This document shows, piece by piece, positions 1 through 6,893 of a DNA stretch of 31,193 bases (position 1 is its first letter; each line of letters opens with the position of its first letter). The stretch is from JAIBJP01 sp036506175. GTDB lineage: Bacteria; Actinomycetota; Thermoleophilia; Gaiellales; Gaiellaceae. Location: the NCBI GenBank assembly GCA_036506175.1, contig DASXSE010000057.1, positions 1 to 31,193 on the forward strand, given 5' to 3'. The position numbers and the translations under genes were made by a program. The notes below the pieces were generated by a model. It was given only the letters and a program-made list of their open reading frames with translations. It did not search any database and was not told where the DNA came from.

Positions 1-279
1 AGGCGGGAATGGGACGAGCAGCGCGAGCGCGTGATGACCGCGGTAAAGGCGCTCCGAAGCCGTGGCGTCGAGGCAGAAGGGCAGGTCCTGGCCACTCGCA
101 AGGCGACGAAGCGCATCGTCCGGGAGGCCGAGCGCCACGGCTGCGACGTGATCGTGATGGGTGCGGATCCTTCTCGGAACCGCGTGCTCGAAGATCTCAT
201 GTGGACGCAGGAGCCGCAGCGCGTCCAGCGCCGCGCGAAGGTGCCCGTGTACCTCGTCCAGGAGAACGATCGTCAGTAA
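1..279 (+). CDS. Universal stress protein (Usp) domain, C-terminal part, truncated by window edge
   Basis: The reading frame is open from base 1 to the TAA at 277-279, so the true start lies outside the window and about 92 C-terminal residues are visible. The segment GCDVIVMGADPSRNR followed by VPVYLV is the typical last beta-alpha-beta part of a UspA fold, where a glycine-rich loop contacts nucleotide in ATP-binding members. The usual G-x9-G-S/T signature is not well preserved here (GADPSRNRVLEDLMW), so ATP binding is uncertain. An internal ATG at 34 could be called as a start, but it would remove half of the domain. The next gene begins 11 bases after the stop, which suggests co-transcription with the CBS/DUF294 gene. 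Confidence 0.7.
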   Translation, partial: RREWDEQRERVMTAVKALRSRGVEAEGQVLATRKATKRIVREAERHGCDVIVMGADPSRNRVLEDLMWTQEPQRVQRRAKVPVYLVQENDRQ

Positions 280-289
280 CCTCCGGCGC

Positions 290-2098
290 GTGGACGACGT
301 CGCCGCCTTCCTCAAGCAATTCCCTCCGTTTGATCATCTGAGCGACGACGAGCTCGAGCGTGTCGGTCAGGCAGCCGGCACACGCACTTTCGGCGCCGGT
401 GAGGACGCCCTTGTCGAGGACGGCGAGCCCGTGCACGTGCTTTTCGTCATCCGCTCGGGCTCGATGGAGCTCATCCACCAGGAGGAGGTCATCGACGTCC
501 TGGAGCCCGGGGAGTGCTTCGGTCATCCGTCGCTCCTCACCGGCCTGGCGCCCGCGTTCACCGTGCGAGCGCACGAGGACACGCTCTGCTACGTGCTCCC
601 TAGGGAGGTGGCGCTGGAGGTGCTCGGGCGGCCTGAAGGCGCGAGCTACGTCGCGCTCACGCTACGCGAGCGGCTGACGCGGACCGGCCACACCGTTCAC
701 GCGCTGCCGGAGGTACGCACGCTCAAGATCGGCTCGCTGGTCTCGAGTCCGCCCGTTTTTTGCCCGCCCGAGGCGTCCATCCGCGAGGCCGCCGAGGCGA
801 TGCGGGACTTCAACGTCTCCGCGATTCTCGTTCGGGCGGGCGAGGGCCTCGGCATCCTCACGGACGCCGATCTGCGCGAGAAGGTCGTGGCGGGCGGCGT
901 TCCCGTCGATGCACCCGTGACGAAGATCATGAGCTCGCCGGTGCTGACTACGCCTGCGTATCGGCTCGCCGTCGAGGCGAGCATCCAGATGATGAACGCC
1001 GGCGTCCACCACCTGCCGGTCCTCGACGAACTGCAAAACGTCGTCGGGGTCGTCTCGGCGGCGGATCTCATGAACCTCGAGACGCTGAGCCCATTCGGCA
1101 TTCGCAGGGCGCTGGCGCGCGCGGGGGGCGAGGACGCGCTCGTCGAGGTCGCCTCGCAGCTTCCGCGCACGTTCGTCGCCCTGCTCGACGCCGGCCTCGA
1201 CCCTGCCTCCGTCGGACGCGTCCTCTCGCTCCAGAGCGACACGGCAACGGAGCGCCTCATCGACTTCGCGACCGAGCGCCACGGGCCGGCGCCCGTCGCC
1301 TGGGCCTGGCTCGCGCTCGGGAGCACGGCACGGCGCGAGCTGACGCTGGCCTCCGACCAAGACAATGCGCTCGCATATGCGGGCGAGAGCCGCGATCCCA
1401 ACGCGGACGCCTACTTCGAGCGCGTGGCCACCGACGTGAACGCCGGCCTCGCGCGGTGCGGCCTCGGAGCCGACGCTGCCGACGTTCTCGCGCGCAACGC
1501 CGAATGGCGCATGTCCGAGGGAGAGTGGATTCGGATCTTCGAGGAATGCTTCGAGCAGCCCGACCGCTCCCACCTCGTCCGCGCAGCTGTCTCCTTCGAC
1601 TTCAGGCACGTGGCCGGCGGCCTCGAGGTCGTGCCACCGCTTGTCGAGCGCATCCGCTCCACGCCCAAGCATCCCGACTTCATCGCACGTCTCGCCCGCA
1701 CCGCAACCGATTTCAAACCGCCGCTCCGCTTCCGCGGCAGGCTTCCGGAGAAGATCGACATCAAACGGGGCGGGAGCCTGCCGATCGTGAACCTCGCCCG
1801 GTTCCACGCGCTTGCGAACAGCATCACCATCTCGCCGACCCGAGACCGCCTCGTCGCCGCTCAGGAAACCGGGGCGCTTGAAGCCGAGACCGCAACCGCG
1901 CTCAGGGAGTCCTTCGACCTCGTCTCCAAGATCCGCTTCGAGCACCAGGCCGCTCAGATCCAGGCCGGCCGCACACCTGACAACGACGTCTCACTGGACG
2001 AGCTCCCGCCCCTCGCTCGGCTCGACCTTCGCGAAGCGCTCCGGGCCGTCGCGGCCGCGCAAAAGCAGCTCGGGCGCTATGTTCCACTCGGCCTCTAG
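290..2098 (+). CDS. cNMP-binding / CBS-pair / DUF294 nucleotidyltransferase-like signalling protein
   Basis: I place the start at GTG 290, giving 602 residues. The open frame reaches back to 161, but that extension overlaps the upstream Usp gene and looks non-coding. Domains in order are a cyclic-nucleotide-binding beta-barrel (about 1-125, with PGECFGHPSLL resembling the phosphate-binding cassette), a CBS pair (about 140-265, with GILTDADLR and GVVSAADLM), a DUF294 nucleotidyltransferase domain (about 285-430, with LGSTARRELTLASDQDNAL carrying the G-S...D-x-D pattern) and a DUF294 C-terminal substrate-binding domain (about 450-600). The family resembles the uridylyltransferase part of GlnD, and its substrate is generally unknown. 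Cytosolic; probably senses nucleotides. It is flanked by Usp genes on both sides, so a stress or energy-status role is likely but inferred. Confidence 0.85.
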   Translation: MDDVAAFLKQFPPFDHLSDDELERVGQAAGTRTFGAGEDALVEDGEPVHVLFVIRSGSMELIHQEEVIDVLEPGECFGHPSLLTGLAPAFTVRAHEDTLCYVLPREVALEVLGRPEGASYVALTLRERLTRTGHTVHALPEVRTLKIGSLVSSPPVFCPPEASIREAAEAMRDFNVSAILVRAGEGLGILTDADLREKVVAGGVPVDAPVTKIMSSPVLTTPAYRLAVEASIQMMNAGVHHLPVLDELQNVVGVVSAADLMNLETLSPFGIRRALARAGGEDALVEVASQLPRTFVALLDAGLDPASVGRVLSLQSDTATERLIDFATERHGPAPVAWAWLALGSTARRELTLASDQDNALAYAGESRDPNADAYFERVATDVNAGLARCGLGADAADVLARNAEWRMSEGEWIRIFEECFEQPDRSHLVRAAVSFDFRHVAGGLEVVPPLVERIRSTPKHPDFIARLARTATDFKPPLRFRGRLPEKIDIKRGGSLPIVNLARFHALANSITISPTRDRLVAAQETGALEAETATALRESFDLVSKIRFEHQAAQIQAGRTPDNDVSLDELPPLARLDLREALRAVAAAQKQLGRYVPLGL

Positions 2099-2163
2099 AG
2101 TTCGTTTCAGGATGCGGCGACTCAGCTCTCATCTTCGAACGAGCTTTTACGGAAGGAGCGGAG

Positions 2164-2577
2164 ATGAAGACGATCGTGGTCGGATACGACGAGACGGAGG
2201 CTTCGAAGCGCGCGCTCCAGCGCGCAGGGGAGATCGCGGAGGCGTTCGGCGCCAAGCTGATCGTCACCAGCGTCGCTCCGGTCGAGTTCTATGCGACGCG
2301 GAGCCGCGGGCCGGTGGCTCGCGACGAGACGCCCCAGGCGCATCGTGAGCAGCTGAAGGAGGCCCGCACCTTTCTCCAGGAGCAGGGCATCGAGGCCGAC
2401 TACGTGCCGGCGGTCGGCGAGCCTGCCGACACGATCGTCGAGCTTGCCGGGGGGCGCGGTGCAGACATGATCGTCGTCGGGACGCGCGAGCCCGGCATCG
2501 TGCAACGCCTACTGGGCCAGAGCGTGAGCCAGGCCGTCGCCCGCGAGGCTCACTGCGACGTCCTGATCGTCCACTAG
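2164..2577 (+). CDS. Universal stress protein, single UspA domain
   Basis: This gene encodes 137 residues from ATG 2164, with a clear ribosome binding site (GGAAGGAGCGGAG, 2151-2163) directly upstream. The N-terminus MKTIVVGYDETEAS is the classic Usp first strand and acidic loop. The C-terminus reads GADMIVVGTREPGIVQRLLGQSVSQAV, then CDVLIVH, which fits the G-x2-G-x9-G-S nucleotide-binding loop (VGTREPG...LLGQS). The length is normal for a one-domain Usp of the ATP-binding branch. It probably forms cytosolic dimers and is induced by stress or energy limitation; that role is family knowledge. The stop codon lies inside the left arm of the structured element at 2574-2745. Confidence 0.88.
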   Translation: MKTIVVGYDETEASKRALQRAGEIAEAFGAKLIVTSVAPVEFYATRSRGPVARDETPQAHREQLKEARTFLQEQGIEADYVPAVGEPADTIVELAGGRGADMIVVGTREPGIVQRLLGQSVSQAVAREAHCDVLIVH

Positions 2578-2745
2578 CTAGTCCTCTGGACGGCGGGGCT
2601 TTCACCGGGCGAAGCCCGGCTTTGCCCTGCCTGGCGCCGCTCGCGGCAGGATCCTGCGCGAGCTCGCCCTCGCCGTACCTCTACGTACTGTCTCGGGCTC
2701 GCTCGCTGGCTTCCTTTGCGAGCGACGGCCCAGAGACCTAGCTAG
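2574..2745. repeat. 172-bp structured intergenic element with imperfect terminal inverted repeats
   Basis: The arms 2574-2589 (CTAGCTAGTCCTCTGG) and 2730-2745 (CCAGAGACCTAGCTAG) are inverted repeats matching at 14 of 16 positions. Each outer end lies in a perfect palindrome, ACTAGCTAGT (2573-2582) and CCTAGCTAGG (2737-2746). Inside are further inverted repeats: CCGGGC/GCCCGG (2605-2619), CCTGCC/GGCAGG (2626-2650), GCGAGCTCGC (2658-2667) and CGCTCGC/GCGAGCG (2700-2724). No open frame of note is present. It lies between convergent genes, so it may act as a bidirectional terminator. It may also be a small dispersed (REP/MITE-like) repeat. Copy number cannot be judged from one window. Confidence 0.5.
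2605..2624 (+). terminator. Possible hairpin terminator after the Usp gene
   Basis: CCGGGC-GAA-GCCCGG forms a six-pair GC stem with a three-base loop 28 bases after the Usp stop. It is followed by only a short CTTT tract, so termination would be weak if it is intrinsic. It is part of the larger structured element. Confidence 0.35.
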
Positions 2746-2772
2746 GGCGGTCCCGGTTTCGCCAATCCCGAA

Positions 2773-3375
2773 CTAAGGAGCCGGTTCCAGCACGCGGCGG
2801 CTGATCCGCCGCGCCATCTCACACAGCTCGCGGGCGCGGGTTATGCGCTCGTCGCCTTCGCGCATGGAGAGATTGATCTCGACCAGGTTCGCGGTCGCGC
2901 GAATGGAGGCTTCGGCGAGCAGGGCGGCGGTGACCGCGTCCCCTCGGAGGTTCGGGTTGCCGCGCTCGGCGAGCTCAGCGGCGAGCGAGGAGACATCGAG
3001 GGCCGATTCGGCGATGGCGAGCGGGACGTCTGCAGCGCGGGAGAGCGCCTCGCCGAGGGCGGCGTCGCGCGCGTCCGGCTCGAGCTCCTTGGGCAGCCGC
3101 AGCGCAACCAGCACGCTCTCGTAAGCCCTCGCGTCCTCGTCTGCGAGGGGCAGGAGACGAATGCGGAGCGCTTCTGCCTGGGCGACGGCGCCTGGAGCCT
3201 CCTCCCACTGTTCGCCCGAAAAGCGGGCCACCATTGCGGCGAGCGACGCCGCGAAAGCGGCCGCGACTGCCGCAACCGACCCGCCTCCCGGCGCGGGCGT
3301 CTCCGCTGCGATCGTGTCGCAGAACTCGCGGAGGCTCTCGCTAGAAAAGTCCGACGGTGCGGCCGTTTTCGTCAA
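2773..3375 (-). CDS. fchA: Methenyl-THF cyclohydrolase / formiminotransferase-cyclodeaminase family protein
   Basis: This 200-residue protein belongs to the cyclodeaminase/FchA family. Visible signatures are TPAPGGGSVAA near residue 30, NPNLRGDAVTAALLAEA near 140-156 and LVEINL near 163, which build the folate-binding helical bundle. In C1 metabolism FchA interconverts 5,10-methenyl-THF and 10-formyl-THF. The alternative is formimino-THF cyclodeaminase in histidine degradation. The best start in frame is TTG 3375, which overlaps the end of fhs by 35 bases, so the two are translationally coupled. That coupling favours the cyclohydrolase role: FchA would feed 10-formyl-THF to Fhs during methylamine carbon oxidation. 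It is the last gene of the long - strand cluster. Confidence 0.85.
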   Translation of the reverse strand: MTKTAAPSDFSSESLREFCDTIAAETPAPGGGSVAAVAAAFAASLAAMVARFSGEQWEEAPGAVAQAEALRIRLLPLADEDARAYESVLVALRLPKELEPDARDAALGEALSRAADVPLAIAESALDVSSLAAELAERGNPNLRGDAVTAALLAEASIRATANLVEINLSMREGDERITRARELCEMARRISRRVLEPAP

Positions 3376-5008
3376 TGTCGACGTTGAACGCCGCCGGCGT
3401 GACGCCGAGGCCTGGCATGGTCTGCATGTCGCCGAGGAGCGGAACCAGCCACCCGGAGCCCGTGTAGGCCCGGATGTCGCGCACGGTCACCGTGAAGCCG
3501 GTCGGCGCGTTCAGAAGCGCGGGGTCGTGCGAGAGGGACAGGTGCGTCTTCGCCATGCAGATGGGGAGCTTGTCGAATCCGTTCGCCGTGAACTGCTCGA
3601 TCTTTTGCTGCGCTGCGGGGAGGAAGACGACGCCCTCCGCCCCGTAGACGCGCTTGCAGACGGCCTCGATCTTCGCGTGGATCGGCGCGTCGAGCGGATA
3701 GATGGGCGCGTAGGAGGAGCCCTGGTCGGCCGCGTCGACGAGCGCTTCGGCCAAGGCCGCCGCACCCTCGCCGCCCCGCTCGAAAGCCTCGTTCAGCTCC
3801 GCGGCATGTGCTCCGCCCTCGAGCGCGAGCCGTCGCACCGTCTCGACCTCCTCCTCGGTGTCGTCGGGGAACCGATTGATCGCCACGACGGCTTTAAGCC
3901 CGAACTCCGAGACGATTCCGAGGTGTCGCTGGAGGTTGGCCGCGCCGGCCTCGACGGTCTCGACGCCTCCGTCGGGATCGCCGCCGTGGTGCTTGAGCGC
4001 ACGTACGGTCGTGACGAGGCAGATCGCGCTCGGTTCGATCTCGCCGACACGGCAGACAATGTCGAGGAACTTCTCCATGCCCATGTCCGAGCCGAAGCCG
4101 CTTTCGGTCACGACGTAATCGGCGAGCTTGAGCGCCACCAGATCCGCGACGAGCGAGTTGTTGCCGTGCGCGATGTTGGCGAAGGGCCCGCAGTGGACGA
4201 AGGCGGGCTGGCCCTCGAGCGTCTGGACGAGGTTCGGCTTGATCGCGTCCTTCAAGAGCACCGTCATGGCGCCGGCCGCCTTGATCTGCTCCGCTGTGAC
4301 CGGCTCGCCCTCCCACGTGTAACCGATCGTGATCGCCCCGAGACGCTTGCGCAGATCGAAAAGATCTCGCGCGACTGCGAGGATCGCCATGACCTCGGAG
4401 GCTGCGGTGATGTCGAACCCCGTCTCGCGCACGTAACCGTTCGCCCGCCCGCCGAGGCCGACGACGATCTGCCGCAGGGCGCGGTCGTTGATGTCGACGC
4501 AGCGGCGCCAACTGACCGTCAACGGATCGATCCCCAGCTTGTTCCCGTGGAGCAGGTGGGCCTCCACCATCGCGGCTAGCAGGTTGTTCGCCGCTCCGAT
4601 CGCATGGATGTCGCCGGTGAAGTGGAGGTTGAGGTCCTCCATCGGCACGACTTGCGCGTAGCCGCCGCCCGCGGCACCGCCCTTGATTCCGAACACCGGC
4701 CCGAGCGAAGCCTCGCGCAGGCAGAGAGCGACCTTCTTGCCGATGTGCCCAAGCCCCTGAGTCAGCGAAACGGAGGTGGTCGTCTTGCCCTCACCCGCCT
4801 TGGTCGGCGTGATGGCCGTGACACAGATCAGCTTGCCGTCGGCCGTTCCGCTCAGCCGGTCGAGTACGTCCAGCGAGACCTTTGCCTTGTATTTCCCGTA
4901 GAGGTCGTACTCATCGGGCTCCAGCCCAGCTTCCTCGGCGATCTCCGCGATCGGGCGAAGCTCCGCCTCCTGGGCGATCTCGAGGCTCGAGGGCATGTGG
5001 GTAGCCAT
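3341..5008 (-). CDS. fhs: Formate-tetrahydrofolate ligase (10-formyl-THF synthetase)
   Basis: This is a full-length Fhs (555 residues from ATG 5008). It interconverts formate + ATP + THF and 10-formyl-THF + ADP + Pi. The P-loop-like TPTKAGEGKTTTSVSL lies near residues 67-82. It is followed by the family blocks LREASLGPVFGIKGGAAGGGYAQ, the LNLHFTGDIHAI motif and, towards the C-terminus, MAKTHLSLSHDP and the SGWLVPLLGDMQTMPGLG-like end. A TTG at 5011 is also in frame, but ATG 5008 overlaps the stop of a short upstream frame as TGATG and has AAAGGTGA upstream. Placed after the N-methylglutamate dehydrogenase genes and next to fchA, it probably runs towards formate, conserving ATP; this direction is an inference. 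The alternative is biosynthetic use of formate. Confidence 0.95.
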   Translation of the reverse strand: MATHMPSSLEIAQEAELRPIAEIAEEAGLEPDEYDLYGKYKAKVSLDVLDRLSGTADGKLICVTAITPTKAGEGKTTTSVSLTQGLGHIGKKVALCLREASLGPVFGIKGGAAGGGYAQVVPMEDLNLHFTGDIHAIGAANNLLAAMVEAHLLHGNKLGIDPLTVSWRRCVDINDRALRQIVVGLGGRANGYVRETGFDITAASEVMAILAVARDLFDLRKRLGAITIGYTWEGEPVTAEQIKAAGAMTVLLKDAIKPNLVQTLEGQPAFVHCGPFANIAHGNNSLVADLVALKLADYVVTESGFGSDMGMEKFLDIVCRVGEIEPSAICLVTTVRALKHHGGDPDGGVETVEAGAANLQRHLGIVSEFGLKAVVAINRFPDDTEEEVETVRRLALEGGAHAAELNEAFERGGEGAAALAEALVDAADQGSSYAPIYPLDAPIHAKIEAVCKRVYGAEGVVFLPAAQQKIEQFTANGFDKLPICMAKTHLSLSHDPALLNAPTGFTVTVRDIRAYTGSGWLVPLLGDMQTMPGLGVTPAAFNVDIDENGRTVGLF

Positions 5009-5175
5009 CAACGATCACCTTTCGAGCAGATCACGCTCTCCGGCCGCGAGAACCGAGCGTCGCAAGGACGCAGGGTGTGTTCGTAGCCGGAGGCTACGGG
5101 CGCGACCGAGGACGCCGCGATGCGACGGTTCGCAGCGCACCGGAGAGCCTGAGATGTGAGAGAGGGGGTCGTCAT
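5008..5175 (-). CDS. Short open frame (55 codons) bridging mgdA and fhs; doubtful small protein
   Basis: The frame starts with an ATG immediately after the mgdA stop (TAG-ATG) and ends in a TGA that overlaps the fhs ATG as TGATG, the same junction style seen elsewhere in this cluster. It would encode 55 residues beginning MTTPSLTSQALRC, with three cysteines, many arginines, no membrane segment and no recognised domain. There is no Shine-Dalgarno sequence, so translation would depend on re-initiation after mgdA. Roughly three quarters of third positions are G or C, somewhat lower than in the neighbours. It may instead be an untranslated leader with hairpins, or a translational relay to fhs. 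Confidence 0.3.
   Translation of the reverse strand: MTTPSLTSQALRCAANRRIAASSVAPVASGYEHTLRPCDARFSRPESVICSKGDR
5082..5098 (-). other. Hairpin in the mgdA-fhs spacer
   Basis: CGTAGCC and GGCTACG form a perfect seven-pair stem with a three-base loop, read on the - strand as CGTAGCC-TCC-GGCTACG. A second small stem, GCGTC/GACGC, lies at 5057-5071. No T tract follows either. They could stabilise or segment the polycistronic mRNA between mgdA and fhs. I see no riboswitch consensus in this 165-base spacer. Confidence 0.35.
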
Positions 5176-6390
5176 CTAGTGGGAGACGGCAGCGGCGGCA
5201 AGCTCGCTCACGAGCTCGTCCTTGTAGAAGCGTTCGAGGGTGAAAGGCGCAATGAGAGCGGGAGTTTGCTTCGTAGCAACTAGCTCTGCAAGCGTCGTCC
5301 CCACGATCGGCGCCGCCTTGAACCCGTACGTGCCCCAGCCGCAGCTGACGAGGAAGCCGCTTACGTCGGTCTCGCCGAGAATCGGGCTGTAGTCCGGCGA
5401 GAGGTCGCAAAGCCCTGTCCAGGAGCGCAGGATCTTCGCCTGCTCGAGCTGCGGGAAGAGCTCGAGCGTGTGGCGGGCCGAGTATTCGAGGAACGGGAAG
5501 GTCCCGATGCCCTTGTACGTCGTGTAGGGCTCGATTTCCGCGCCGATCAGAAACTCCCCCCGGTCGGTCTGCGAGATGTAGATGTGCATCTGGGACGAGA
5601 CGATGATGACGTCGAGGAACGGCTTCACCGCCTCGGTCACGAACGCCTGGAGGATGTGGGTGGTAATCGGAAGCGGGACGCCCGCGAGATCCCCGACCAG
5701 CGTCGACCAGCCGGCGGTGCAGCTGATCACGGTGTCGCACGCGATGTCACCGCGATTCGTCTGGACACCGCGTATCCGCCCATTCGAGCGGTCGATGCCG
5801 GTCACCTCGGTATACGGGTGAATCTCGACGCCACCGCGGTCGGCCCCTCGCGCGTAGCCCCAGACAACGGCGTCGTGACGGATGATCCCTCCGGGCGGGT
5901 GGTACAGCGCTCCCATCACGGGCCACGTGACGTCCTGGGAGAGATCCATCTCCGGGCAGAGCTTCGCGATGTCCGTGGGATAGATGACGCGGCTGTCGAT
6001 CCCGAGGAGTCGGTTGACCTCGGCTCGCTCCGTCATCGTGATCATCGCGCGGTCTGAGTGAGCGAGCGTGAGGTGGCCCTGTTGCGAGAAGAGGAGGTTG
6101 AAATCGAGGTCGGCCGAGAGCCCCTGGTAGAGCTTCACGCTCTCCCGGTAGAACTCGGCGCCTTCCGGCGTGCGGTAGTTCGCGCGGATGATGGTCGTGT
6201 TGCGGCCCGCGGCTCCGGAGCCGATGTAGCTCGTCTCGAGGACGGCGACGTTCGTGATGCCGTGGTTCTTCGCGAGGTAGTACGCCGTCGCGAGCCCGTG
6301 GGAGCCGCCGCCGATGATGACGACGTCGTAGCGTGACTTCAGATCGCCGCGCGGCCTCCACATGCGGCGAACGCGGAAGATGTCCTTCAC
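5176..6390 (-). CDS. mgdA: N-methylglutamate dehydrogenase subunit A (sarcosine oxidase beta-like FAD/FMN flavoprotein)
   Basis: The gene encodes 404 residues from GTG 6390, overlapping the mgdD stop as GTGA, with GGAAGGG upstream. The open frame continues to 6999, but that part is antisense noise over mgdD. The Rossmann FAD motif VVIIGGGSHGLATAYYLA is at about 23-40. His172 in GGIIRHDAVVWGYARG aligns with the histidine that covalently holds FMN in heterotetrameric sarcosine oxidase beta subunits. CGWGTYGFKAAP near the end is the C-terminal FAD-binding loop. It would oxidise the N-methyl group of N-methylglutamate to an imine, the carbon then going to THF on MgdC. The gene order next to mgs and gmaS favours N-methylglutamate over sarcosine as substrate. 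Sarcosine oxidase remains the alternative by homology alone. Confidence 0.87.
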   Translation of the reverse strand: MKDIFRVRRMWRPRGDLKSRYDVVIIGGGSHGLATAYYLAKNHGITNVAVLETSYIGSGAAGRNTTIIRANYRTPEGAEFYRESVKLYQGLSADLDFNLLFSQQGHLTLAHSDRAMITMTERAEVNRLLGIDSRVIYPTDIAKLCPEMDLSQDVTWPVMGALYHPPGGIIRHDAVVWGYARGADRGGVEIHPYTEVTGIDRSNGRIRGVQTNRGDIACDTVISCTAGWSTLVGDLAGVPLPITTHILQAFVTEAVKPFLDVIIVSSQMHIYISQTDRGEFLIGAEIEPYTTYKGIGTFPFLEYSARHTLELFPQLEQAKILRSWTGLCDLSPDYSPILGETDVSGFLVSCGWGTYGFKAAPIVGTTLAELVATKQTPALIAPFTLERFYKDELVSELAAAAVSH

Positions 6391-6893
6391 CGCGCCAACC
6401 CTTCCACTGCATCGACGACGACCTCGGCCAGGTAGTGGCCGTACTCCTGCGGGAAGAAAAGTCGGAACGTTTCCGCGTCGTCCCGCAGCACATACGTCCG
6501 CACATGCGCGACCGAGCCAACGGCGGGCAAGGTTTCGAGGTCGAGGTCGGTCAGACGCCGCATGAGCGTCTCGCCGCGCAGCTGAAGCCCCGCGAGGGCA
6601 CCGCTCATGTCGAAGACGAGAAAGGTCTCCGAGAGCTTGTCGCGGAGCCGTCCTGTCTTCGTGAAATCGCAGATCACGAGGGCGCGCTCGGGGCCGAGCG
6701 GGACGACGTCGTACCCTTTTGCGTCGAGCTCGTCGACGTCTCCGCGGACCTCGAGCTTGCCACTGAGGGAGATGTCGATGACCCCCGCTGGAGCGTGCTG
6801 CAGCGCGCGTTCGAGCGAGGAACGCCAGGCCGAGGCGCTCGCGACGTCCGGCGAGGCCAGGTCCGGCGACAAGAAGGCGAACATCTCGCTCAT
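6387..6893 (-). CDS. mgdD: N-methylglutamate dehydrogenase subunit D (sarcosine oxidase gamma-like)
   Basis: This is a 168-residue protein of the sarcosine oxidase gamma / YgfZ-GcvT-like fold, in the size range of the family. Visible marks are the central VCDFTKTGRLRDKLSETFLVFDMSG-like stretch, where GcvT-related proteins have their domain core, and LMRRLTDLDLETL. The latter nearly repeats LMQRLTDLDVSNEAL in the GcvT-like part of MgdC, consistent with the shared fold. It is a structural partner of the alpha subunit and probably non-catalytic. The ATG at 6893 overlaps the mgdC stop as ATGA, and its own stop overlaps the mgdA start as GTGA, so it is tightly coupled to both. Sequence conservation in this subunit is generally weak; the call rests partly on position. 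Confidence 0.82.
   Translation of the reverse strand: MSEMFAFLSPDLASPDVASASAWRSSLERALQHAPAGVIDISLSGKLEVRGDVDELDAKGYDVVPLGPERALVICDFTKTGRLRDKLSETFLVFDMSGALAGLQLRGETLMRRLTDLDLETLPAVGSVAHVRTYVLRDDAETFRLFFPQEYGHYLAEVVVDAVEGLAR

Noticed and set aside
662..1945. Long antisense open frame over the CBS/DUF294 gene
   Set aside because: Shadow of a GC-rich gene; its composition is Arg/Glu-rich with no domain. The same applies to the + strand frames at 3161-4579, 6980-8098, 9728-11179, 14280-15647 and 26344-27783.
5009..5175. THF or glycine riboswitch upstream of fhs
   Set aside because: I looked for the conserved cores and found only simple hairpins.
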